Assembly (NCBI GenBank): GCA_013042255.1
Contig: JABDQK010000104.1
Coordinates: forward strand, 1 to 6,562
DNA: 6,562 bases
Reading direction: 5' to 3'
DNA from: Flavobacteriaceae bacterium
Lineage (GTDB): Bacteria > Bacteroidota > Bacteroidia > Flavobacteriales > Flavobacteriaceae
Part shown: positions 1 to 5,753 of the stretch, in pieces
Layout of the letters: every line of letters starts with the position of its first letter
How positions within the stretch are numbered: the stretch's first letter is position 1
Notes under the pieces: model-generated
Database searches by the model: none
What the model saw: the letters and a program-made list of their open reading frames with translations, nothing else
Told to the model about the DNA's origin: nothing
Made by a program: the position numbers and the translations under genes

Positions 1-1
1 T

Positions 2-1081
2 ATAAAATTCCTCTCACTCGCTCTATTAATCTTCTCAGCAGCCTCCTGTGGGAATGCGGATGACGATGTTGCTTTTGATATTAATACCAATGGAGATCTG
101 GGTATCGGCAAACCCGTAGATGACTGCCTGGATCTTGGTGAAAATGATCTGATCCTGTCTATACAGGACAAATTCACCACCCTCCCCGGGAAGGTGTCCG
201 TTTTTTTTAAGGTATCCGACTCTTCGGGAAATCCCGTCTCAGGGTTAACAGCGGATCAGTTTACTATTTACGAACAAGGCAGGAATGATGATTGTTTTAA
301 TACGATCTCCACTTCAGAATCGTTTGCCCGGATTTCGCCTAACTCTCAGATCTTTAATAATAATACTCTCTTAATCCTCGATTTGAGTAACAGTGTGTTG
401 AGCAACAGCTTAAATGAATTAAAATCGGCTTCAGTGAGTTTTGTTAACAATGTAATGCCTGCAACTACTGAAGACAGTTTTAAGATGGCTATTTACTGGT
501 TCGACGGGGAAGACGAACTGCATCTACTTCAACCCCTGACTTCAATAAAAGACGAGTTGACCCTGGCCATTGAAGGGATTACTGAGGATATTAGCAATGA
601 TCCATCAACCGATTTATATGGAGCCGTAATTAAGTCGACAGATATTGCAGAAGGACTTCTAGCTGACGCCAGAGCCAATTCAACTATCAGTGCTGCCTCC
701 GTGGTGATATTTACCGATGGGACAGACCAGGCTTCGAGGTATTCAGAATCGGATGCCCTATCGAAAGTTAGGGATGCAGATCTCAATATTTCGTTTTTCA
801 CCATTGGCTTAGGGGGTGAAATTGATGCCGAGGTATTAGACGAGATCGGACGAACATTTAGTGTATTTGCGGGTAATAAAGAAGAACTTGAAACTACCTT
901 TAATGACATTTCCTTCAGGGTATCTGAAAGGGCCAATAGTTTTTACCTCTTTGAATACTGTACGCCCAAACGGGATGGCAGCGGGACAAATAACCTTGCC
1001 ATACAGGTTACAGACGGATCGAGACAGGGAGCGGTACAAACCGAATTTAATGCCAATGGATTTACCGGCGGATGCCAGTAA
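2..1081 (+). CDS. von Willebrand factor A (vWA) domain lipoprotein, 5' end cut by window edge
   Basis: The frame is open from base 2 to the TAA at 1079-1081 (359 codons visible). The first in-frame GTG is at 194, but the upstream codons encode a lipoprotein signal peptide (hydrophobic stretch, then S-A-A-S-Cys at codon 16), so the true start lies a few codons left of the window. Residues near 65-100 (a V-x-D-x-x-G-N-P-V-x-G-L-T-x-x-x-F pattern) resemble the segment before the vWA fold in VWFA-related proteins. The vWA domain spans roughly codons 120-310. Its MIDAS metal site looks complete: D-L-S-N-S at 127-131, Thr near 203 in STDLYGAV, and Asp 239 in FTDGTD. Such domains bind a divalent cation and mediate protein-protein contact. 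Acidic residues (DDD) soon after the lipid cysteine fit outer-membrane or surface display in Bacteroidota. The binding partner is unknown. A terminator follows 22 bases after the stop. Confidence 0.88.
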   Translation: MKFLSLALLIFSAASCGNADDDVAFDINTNGDLGIGKPVDDCLDLGENDLILSIQDKFTTLPGKVSVFFKVSDSSGNPVSGLTADQFTIYEQGRNDDCFNTISTSESFARISPNSQIFNNNTLLILDLSNSVLSNSLNELKSASVSFVNNVMPATTEDSFKMAIYWFDGEDELHLLQPLTSIKDELTLAIEGITEDISNDPSTDLYGAVIKSTDIAEGLLADARANSTISAASVVIFTDGTDQASRYSESDALSKVRDADLNISFFTIGLGGEIDAEVLDEIGRTFSVFAGNKEELETTFNDISFRVSERANSFYLFEYCTPKRDGSGTNNLAIQVTDGSRQGAVQTEFNANGFTGGCQ

Positions 1082-1103
1082 ACAAAGGCATTAACACATA
1101 TTT

Positions 1104-1137
1104 AAAGGAGGGTCGTTACGACCCTCCTTTTTCTTTT
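1104..1137 (+). terminator. Strong intrinsic terminator after the vWA gene
   Basis: A perfect 12-bp stem (1104-1115 with 1119-1130) encloses the three-base loop TTA and is followed by a T-rich tail to 1137 (TTCTTTT). The stem is AAAGGAGGGTCG paired with its exact complement. The T-tract is present only in the plus direction, so it ends the vWA transcript. On the minus strand the hairpin is followed by AAATATG, not a U-run. Confidence 0.9.
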
Positions 1138-1161
1138 ACCCTGTTATAAAGTAGGGTTTTT
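1138..1161 (+). terminator. Possible second, weaker terminator-like hairpin
   Basis: ACCCT at 1138-1142 pairs with AGGGT at 1153-1157. Two G-U wobbles and one further A-U pair can extend the stem inward to a four-base loop (ATAA, 1146-1149). A T-run at 1157-1161 follows directly. It starts right after the strong terminator and could be a backup. The stem is short and partly wobble-paired, so chance is a real alternative. Confidence 0.35.
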
Positions 1162-1261
1162 GGCATCATCCTTGTTATATACATAGCAACCCAAGTGTAT
1201 ATCGCGATTAACATACATCCTAAAAACTGAATCAAATTGTTTAATGTAAAAAAGAGAAATC

Positions 1262-1429
1262 ATGGATGTTATCAACGAAATTATCAGTCAGAGTGCCTTA
1301 GGCAACCTTTCAAAAGGTTATAAAAGCCTGGTACTGTCAGTATTCACTTCAATAGTAGTGACCCTTTTTGTGATGTTAATTGCTATAATCGTTAACAGCA
1401 GTCAGTTACATTTTAGCTTCGGATATTAA
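1262..1429 (+). CDS. Small single-pass membrane protein, 55 residues, unknown function
   Basis: An ATG at 1262 opens a 55-codon frame ending in TAA at 1427-1429. The product has a short polar N-terminal segment (residues 1-21, including E6, K18 and K21), one uninterrupted hydrophobic segment at about residues 22-44 (SLVLSVFTS, then IVVTLFVMLIAIIV), and an 11-residue polar/aromatic tail ending FSFGY. There is no lipobox and no cleavage-like site, so a signal-anchor protein of the cytoplasmic membrane is expected. The start is preceded by A-rich sequence (AAAAAAGAGAAATC), normal for this phylum. It sits alone, downstream of the vWA terminator and convergent with the lipoprotein operon. I do not recognise a family. 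The coherent hydropathy pattern argues for a real gene, but its shortness leaves chance possible. Confidence 0.6.
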   Translation: MDVINEIISQSALGNLSKGYKSLVLSVFTSIVVTLFVMLIAIIVNSSQLHFSFGY

Positions 1430-1435
1430 TATCCG
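1420..1435. repeat. 16-bp perfect palindrome at a convergent gene junction
   Basis: CGGATATTAATATCCG is identical to its own reverse complement. It overlaps the last codons and stop of the small membrane-protein gene and lies 20-35 bases beyond the stop of the M14 peptidase gene on the other strand. As RNA it could form a 6-bp stem with a TTAA loop from either strand. Neither side has a U-tract, so it would be a weak bidirectional terminator or mRNA 3'-end stabiliser at most. A protein-binding site is the other possibility. Confidence 0.4.
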
Positions 1436-1454
1436 CCATGCCTAGTAATTGAGT

Positions 1455-2954
1455 TCAACGGTAAATCATCGCGTTTTTGCGTCCCCATTGTTCTGAAAAC
1501 TCCGGTGCCCCCTCAGCAAGGTTTATTAAAAACCCATTGATGACGGCAAACTTATAATCCCCATCCTTCTGCAAGAGAAAGGTGGGGTTTTTTCCTGCCT
1601 CCAGGGCAAATTCTGGAAGTTCGTATTTCTCGCTTAAAATATGGATGGGAAAAGGAGAAAACAAAGCATCCTCCGGAATATTCTTTACCCGAATATAGGT
1701 GTAGCCTTCTTTCAATAATTCTTTCATGTCCACCGTATTTTCTTCCAAATCCGACATCTCATTAAAGACTTCAGGATACACTTCTCCTGGAACAAGATTA
1801 TATTCACTGGCATCAAAGGTTGTATAACCATAATAGGTAGAGAGGTCACCCTGATCGATAACCCGACTGCTGAACCAGAAATCTCTGTTCCCTTCCAGGT
1901 CGACTTCCAGTTGGTTGATTCCAATATCGAGGATATACGGCTTCCCTAACAATTCATAGGTAACTTTCACAATCTTTAAGTCGAATAGCTTACGGTCATT
2001 TTGAGGTATTTTCTCATATTCCTCCAGACTGATGTCCATAAAATTTCCTTTCGCAATGGTGTAAATAGCTGATAAAATAGAGACGTAATTGAGCTTCCTG
2101 ATCTCTTGTTTTTCCCTGTCGCTTGAATATCCCCCTGATTCTATGAGGATGGTGCTGGTTCCCCACTTCTGGATGTTGTCGCCAAAGGCTCTGGGTTCAA
2201 AGTCGTCATTATACCTGCCCACCTGTCCCGGGGCATAGGTCTGGATGATGTTGTTCATGAAAACGATGATCTTCATTGCATTTCCACGTCCTTCATTAAT
2301 ATCCTTTTCATAGTTGTAGGCCGGGGCCAGGTAGGAGATGGTGGCTGGTTTATCAGTGCGCTCTGCATTGTAATAGGTACTCTGATCGTGCAGATTAAAG
2401 CCAAAATCGGCGTCGAGACTATCCCGAACGCGTTTTAAGGTCTGCCCTTCAGGCGACTGTAATCTCAAGGCATCGCGATTGATATCAATCCCCAGTTTGT
2501 TTTCCCTTTTAAATACTTCTGCCCCATCCGGATTAAGCATCGGCAGGAAATGAAGTGTAAGGCTGTTGAGGATCTCCGACTTTTCCTCGGTAAAATCATC
2601 ACTTTTAAAAAAATTGAGAATGTCAAAAATGGCCTGAGTAGCCGTAGGCTCATTCCCGTGCATCTGAGACCAGAGGAAAACATTCGTTGGCCCCTGCCCT
2701 ATGCTGATGAGATTCAGATCCCTACCTTCAATAGATTCCCCCACCTTGCTGATAGTGACACCACTATCGTTCTGGTGTTCAGAGATCAGGGCCTGGATAT
2801 CCTCGTGTTTTATCCTTCTTTTATCCAGTTGTACTTCCTTATAGTTCTCATAGGAATCATAAAGGGAGGAAGTAATATTTGAAGTAGTTATTGCTTTTTC
2901 TTCATTGCATCCACAAATTATTATTAGGAGAAGAAGTAATTTTAAATATTTCAT
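1455..2954 (-). CDS. M14-family zinc carboxypeptidase lipoprotein
   Basis: The product has 499 residues. The signal peptide ends at a lipobox-like I-C-G-Cys16, followed by the acidic stretch NEEK. The catalytic domain (about 40-300) shows the M14 zinc motif HGNE (H99, E102), NPDG at 141-144, the substrate-binding DINRD (N159, R160), the third zinc ligand H189 in NLHDQ, and the general-base glutamate E272 in ILIESGG. All key residues are present, so an active metallopeptidase removing C-terminal residues is expected. M14 members also include gamma-D-Glu-diaminopimelate peptidases acting on peptidoglycan stems; the sequence alone does not tell which substrate is used. The last 200 residues form a C-terminal region of unrecognised fold. 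The ATG lies one base after the amidase stop (TAATATG), implying translational coupling. It is the last gene of the operon. Confidence 0.92.
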   Translation of the reverse strand: MKYLKLLLLLIIICGCNEEKAITTSNITSSLYDSYENYKEVQLDKRRIKHEDIQALISEHQNDSGVTISKVGESIEGRDLNLISIGQGPTNVFLWSQMHGNEPTATQAIFDILNFFKSDDFTEEKSEILNSLTLHFLPMLNPDGAEVFKRENKLGIDINRDALRLQSPEGQTLKRVRDSLDADFGFNLHDQSTYYNAERTDKPATISYLAPAYNYEKDINEGRGNAMKIIVFMNNIIQTYAPGQVGRYNDDFEPRAFGDNIQKWGTSTILIESGGYSSDREKQEIRKLNYVSILSAIYTIAKGNFMDISLEEYEKIPQNDRKLFDLKIVKVTYELLGKPYILDIGINQLEVDLEGNRDFWFSSRVIDQGDLSTYYGYTTFDASEYNLVPGEVYPEVFNEMSDLEENTVDMKELLKEGYTYIRVKNIPEDALFSPFPIHILSEKYELPEFALEAGKNPTFLLQKDGDYKFAVINGFLINLAEGAPEFSEQWGRKNAMIYR

Positions 2955-2955
2955 A

Positions 2956-3639
2956 TTATTGCTTTTGTGGCAGGGGTTTAAAATTCAGTTTTTGTGTCGC
3001 ATCTCTCACCGCTTTCATGAATTCTTCGCCCGGATCTTCTTTTTCAGTTCTGTATCCGTCGTCTTTCTCCAGCCAGAGTTTATGGCCTTCAAATTTAGTG
3101 TATTCATAGTGCCCAATGAGATAATCGATCTCGTATTTATCATAGAGATAATTCACAAGCCAGATGTTCGACATGAGTTGGGCTTCCGTTAAAGGGGTTT
3201 CCTGAGTTCCGCCTACATTTTCAATTCCGATGGCACAATGGTTCAGGCCAATTACATGACGTCCCATGACGGTTTCGGGCATTAACCTGTAAATCGTTCC
3301 ATCTCTGGCAACCAGGAAATGAGATGATACGTTTAATGTACTCGCATTTTCCACCATGCTTCGCCAACTGGGGATTATGGGATCATTAAAGGCATCAAAG
3401 GATCCTTCAAGGGTGGGGATAGCCGTCCAGTGCAGGACAATCATCTTTGGGTTGATGTTAATTGAATCAGATTCAATGCCGTATCGGTTCTCTAAATATT
3501 CTTTGGTAAGTTCTTTACGTTGGGCGTCAAAGATGATAGGCCTGTCAACGATACGCGTACTGGCACATGAATAAAGCATAAGGATACTCCAAACCCCTAT
3601 GACGGCGCTATGGATACATTTCCAATTCTTTTTGATCAT
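2956..3639 (-). CDS. N-acetylmuramoyl-L-alanine amidase lipoprotein (Amidase_2 / PGRP fold)
   Basis: The product has 227 residues and a signal peptide ending L-Y-S-Cys25. The Amidase_2 domain covers about 64-210. Expected zinc ligands are H70 (IVLHWTA), H177 (LIGHYEY) and D202 (KEDPGEEF), with K200 near the usual catalytic-lysine position. The SSHFLVARDGTIYRL segment (105-119), H128 and GIENVGG (138-144) are family hallmarks. The enzyme hydrolyses the bond between MurNAc and L-alanine, as in AmiD-type lipoprotein amidases. The segment between H177 and D202 is 24 residues, longer than the roughly 8-10 of PGRP and AmiD, and is rich in charged and aromatic residues (FEGHKLWLEKDDGYRTEK). It may be a subfamily insert shaping the substrate groove. 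No acidic run follows the lipid cysteine (CASTRIV), unlike the two enzymes on either side. Confidence 0.9.
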   Translation of the reverse strand: MIKKNWKCIHSAVIGVWSILMLYSCASTRIVDRPIIFDAQRKELTKEYLENRYGIESDSININPKMIVLHWTAIPTLEGSFDAFNDPIIPSWRSMVENASTLNVSSHFLVARDGTIYRLMPETVMGRHVIGLNHCAIGIENVGGTQETPLTEAQLMSNIWLVNYLYDKYEIDYLIGHYEYTKFEGHKLWLEKDDGYRTEKEDPGEEFMKAVRDATQKLNFKPLPQKQ

Positions 3640-3651
3640 AGGCCTTAATTA

Positions 3652-4065
3652 TTACTCATACTCATTTAGGATTCCGTATTGTATAGTAACCTTTTTACGT
3701 CCCCATTCCCGGGCTTTTTCAACATCGTTTCCCATGTAAATATCGATTCGGTTCTCCCACCTTTTGTTCATTTTATCCTTGACCAGATAAACTCCCTCAA
3801 AACCTTCTATTTTCACCGGCGTATTATATGTCAGCCCCTTTTTTAAAAGATCACGTGATACGGCAATGCACTTCATTCCCGGGCTCAGGGTGTCTCCCCA
3901 GGCTGCAACATTGGCTAAGGCATTGGTTTGTGATGCCAGTGAATTATAGGCAGTCGCTGTAACCTCCATGCTGCTCCAAGTCCATTTTTCCTTTTCCTCA
4001 CCACAGCCATTAAGTGTTAAAGAAATGAGCATCAATACCATACCAATCTGCATAGTACGAATCAT
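3652..4065 (-). CDS. 3D-domain lipoprotein (MltA C-terminal-like double-psi beta-barrel)
   Basis: The product has 137 residues with a signal peptide ending L-N-G-Cys21, followed by GEEKEK. The remainder matches the pattern of 3D domains, named for three conserved aspartates: TATAYN at the start, AWGDTLSPGMKCIAVS (55-70), a D72 near the usual first aspartate, VKDKM (D97), NRIDIYMG (D108), then EWGRKKVTIQYG. The fold occurs in MltA lytic transglycosylases, Sps/YuiC of Bacillus and resuscitation-factor-like proteins, where it cleaves or binds glycan strands. Here the usual AVD is AVSRD, so the first aspartate appears shifted by two positions; activity is therefore less certain than the fold. It has no additional domain. 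It lies 7 bases after the cytochrome/VCBS gene and 12 before the amidase, fitting a role in cell-wall processing. Confidence 0.82.
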   Translation of the reverse strand: MIRTMQIGMVLMLISLTLNGCGEEKEKWTWSSMEVTATAYNSLASQTNALANVAAWGDTLSPGMKCIAVSRDLLKKGLTYNTPVKIEGFEGVYLVKDKMNKRWENRIDIYMGNDVEKAREWGRKKVTIQYGILNEYE

Positions 4066-4072
4066 GTCTCTT

Positions 4073-5593
4073 TTATTTCAGTTTGTTTTCAAGGATCATC
4101 AGGTCTATAGCCTCTTTATTCCATAAATCAGCCAATTTCTGAGGTGCCGGAATAAAAGGGAGTGAAAAGCAACTCAGGATGATATCAGTATCCCCATCGG
4201 CATCGACATCCCCTTTATCCATCAGGAACCACTTGGCCTTTAATGAATCCTCCACGGTAAAGGAATCGAATTGAAACGCCTCACTGTCCGTATTATCCAA
4301 AAATACAAAAGTTCGTTTAGCTGCATTCTCATAATCGGGAAAGGTAGAAAGAAGACCAAAGTCCATATCCCCATCCTGGTCAAAATCAGAAGCAACCACC
4401 CTGGTCGCCCCATTCATGGGGTAAAAAAAGACTTCAGTAAAGTTATTCTGGCCATCATTAAGGTGGAGACGCATGCCGTGATAGGGTTTCTGCACGTAGG
4501 ATTTATCGGCGTTGTCTCCATGAACGGTCACCAAATCGAGGTCGCCATCCCCCTCATAATCCATCAGTTCAAACCAGCTACTCCCATAGACCGGATTAAA
4601 GCGCAATACTTTTTGAGCTTCAAAGGAAAGATCTTTTTTCTGATAGAGAATAGTGATCGTTTCATCACCCTGGGAGGTAAGAGCGATCAGATCTCTCAGG
4701 CCATCACCGTCCATATCTTCGCTTACTACCCTGATGGTACCGGGTTGATTTAAAAGTGTTTTTTTGTCGTAATAGCCCGAATCATTTTGTATAAATAGTG
4801 ATAGTTCACCGGTGAGATCCCCAAATTCACTAATCACCATTTCTTCTTTTCCGTCTTTATCGAGATCCTCAATAAGGGTATGTACAGGTCGGTGTAAGGG
4901 CTGTCCCAGAATAAGGGTGTCGCTTGCCCCTATCCTATACGCCTTTCCTTTTGATAAAGCACTGGGGTGAATATTTCCAATGGTAGTAATAAAGGTGTTC
5001 TCAGCTGTCTTCTCATGGGCCACAACCAGACTTTCAAATTTGCCTATTGACTCCAGGCCGTTTTCAATGCCGTATGACATCAACTCCCCACTCATATCTC
5101 CCATAAGAAGTTTCCCGGCTTCCTGCTGAAATTCAAGAAAAGCATAAGAACGCCTGGAAGGGCCTTCAAAAGAAATTAATTCAGGCGCAAATTTCCTTAG
5201 TTCCCGGTCTTTATGCTGATTAGTTATCGTATTCAGGGAGTCAGGAGCATTTTCGAGGATATACGCCTTTAAAAGTTGCCAATCTTCCATACTCAGGGTT
5301 GGCGTAAGAGGATATATACCGGTTTTAATTACGGCTTCCATCTCTTCATATGATAAGCCTTTAAGAGGATCATATCCGTCTTCGCGAATTCCCATCCTGG
5401 CTGCCATATCGGGAAGAATAGCCTCTTCCCAGATCCCCCTGGGCAGATCATCCATCTCCGGAGCGATATGACATCTTGCACAGTGCGATTGGTAAAGAGC
5501 AAGCTGCCGTTCCTGCCTGTTGGTATCACAGGAAACAATTGCCATAAAAAAGCCGGGGAAAAGAAAAGCAAATTTCTTAAAGAATGGAGTCAT
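4073..5593 (-). CDS. Cytochrome c / VCBS (FG-GAP) repeat fusion lipoprotein
   Basis: The product has 506 residues, with a signal peptide ending I-V-S-Cys22. A short cytochrome-like segment (about 30-115) carries one c-type haem motif, C38-A-R-C41-H42; M63 or M67 in LPDMAARMG is a plausible axial ligand. From about 150 to 475 there is a beta-propeller-like repeat region with five aspartate-rich calcium loops: DLDKDG (243), DMDGDG (293), DYEGDG (345), DFDQDG (403) and DVDADG (462). These are typical VCBS/FG-GAP repeats of surface or periplasmic proteins. The haem segment suggests electron transfer or redox sensing; the propeller suggests ligand or protein binding. The substrate is unknown. It is the first gene of the operon. 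Its ATG at 5591-5593 directly precedes the lipoprotein signal, and no alternative start fits better. Confidence 0.88.
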   Translation of the reverse strand: MTPFFKKFAFLFPGFFMAIVSCDTNRQERQLALYQSHCARCHIAPEMDDLPRGIWEEAILPDMAARMGIREDGYDPLKGLSYEEMEAVIKTGIYPLTPTLSMEDWQLLKAYILENAPDSLNTITNQHKDRELRKFAPELISFEGPSRRSYAFLEFQQEAGKLLMGDMSGELMSYGIENGLESIGKFESLVVAHEKTAENTFITTIGNIHPSALSKGKAYRIGASDTLILGQPLHRPVHTLIEDLDKDGKEEMVISEFGDLTGELSLFIQNDSGYYDKKTLLNQPGTIRVVSEDMDGDGLRDLIALTSQGDETITILYQKKDLSFEAQKVLRFNPVYGSSWFELMDYEGDGDLDLVTVHGDNADKSYVQKPYHGMRLHLNDGQNNFTEVFFYPMNGATRVVASDFDQDGDMDFGLLSTFPDYENAAKRTFVFLDNTDSEAFQFDSFTVEDSLKAKWFLMDKGDVDADGDTDIILSCFSLPFIPAPQKLADLWNKEAIDLMILENKLK

Positions 5594-5753
5594 AGATTAT
5601 TATAAATCTGATTATGTATGCAGGACAATCATAGAGCTTAATTCCATAATTTAGCTGCAATGAAATCCTATCCCGATAAACCTGATGATTTTAAAAATGA
5701 TCGGATTATGGGCTAATTCGAATATCGGAAAGTTTCAAATAACATAATGTGAA
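5594..5753. promoter_or_regulatory. Divergent intergenic region, 160 bp
   Basis: This region separates the minus-strand operon from the plus-strand serine hydrolase gene, so it must hold promoters for both unless the hydrolase is transcribed from elsewhere. It is AT-rich. I see a near-match to the flavobacterial -7 element on the plus strand (TAATTTAG, 5647-5654, one mismatch to TAnnTTTG) without a convincing -33 partner, and a perfect 8-bp palindrome ATTCGAAT (5717-5724). No riboswitch, RNA gene or clear operator is recognisable. Confidence 0.4.
5599..5628 (-). promoter_or_regulatory. Candidate promoter for the lipoprotein operon, adjacent to its start codon
   Basis: Read on the minus strand, TTGTCC (5623-5628) and TATAAT (5599-5604) are separated by 18 bases, a sigma-70-like arrangement. 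The TATAAT ends only five bases before the ATG, so transcription from it would start at about the initiator codon (leaderless or nearly so). A 5-bp inverted repeat, AGATT/AATCT (5594-5598 and 5605-5609), brackets the TATAAT. Flavobacterial primary promoters usually have TAnnTTTG instead, and AT-rich DNA throws up such matches by chance. Confidence 0.25.

Larger units (their letters stand above)
1082..1261. other. Intergenic region between vWA gene and small membrane-protein gene
   Basis: Apart from the two hairpins at 1104-1161, the roughly 100 bases from 1162 to 1261 are AT-rich and must hold the promoter and leader of the small membrane-protein gene if that gene is independently expressed. 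No convincing TTTG plus TAnnTTTG pair, operator repeat or RNA gene is visible. Confidence 0.5.
1455..5593 (-). other. Predicted four-gene operon of envelope lipoproteins
   Basis: Four same-strand genes follow one another from 5593 to 1455. Gaps are 7 bases (cytochrome/VCBS to 3D protein), 12 bases (3D protein to amidase) and 1 base (amidase to M14 peptidase, arranged stop-T-ATG). There is no room for internal terminators, and no hairpin with a T-tract lies in the gaps. All four products begin with a lipoprotein signal peptide. Transcription presumably starts in the 160-base divergent region to the right. Co-expression is strongly suggested by spacing; a shared function is inference. Confidence 0.8.

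Noticed and set aside
194..196. GTG at 194 as the start of the vWA gene
   Set aside because: The same frame is open back to base 2 and encodes a lipoprotein signal peptide with a cysteine at codon 16, so translation must begin upstream of the window.
529..1094. Open frames on both strands overlapping the vWA gene (529-936 minus, 836-1039 minus, 861-1094 plus)
   Set aside because: The vWA frame has an intact MIDAS site, so these are shadows.
1304..1319. Inverted repeat AACCTTT-CA-AAAGGTT
   Set aside because: Inside the small membrane-protein coding region with no T-tract on either side; a short AT-rich repeat expected by chance.
2550..3192. Three plus-strand open frames (2550-2882, 2891-3109, 2905-3192)
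   Set aside because: They are antisense to the M14 peptidase and amidase genes, overlap one another, and encode no coherent domain.
4271..4753. 160-codon open frame on the plus strand
   Set aside because: It lies wholly antisense to the cytochrome/VCBS gene, whose protein has clear haem and calcium motifs; the antisense translation has no recognisable features.
1928..5266. 13-base direct repeat TCGAGGATATACG near 1928 and 5254
   Set aside because: Both copies encode a Tyr-Ile-Leu-acidic stretch in separate genes; explained by shared codons and not by a mobile or regulatory repeat.
5660..5716. 18-codon open frame (MKSYPDKPDDFKNDRIMG) in the divergent region, preceded by a -7-like TAATTTAG
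   Set aside because: Too short, no hydropathy or family signal, and no -33 element; possible but not supportable as a gene.
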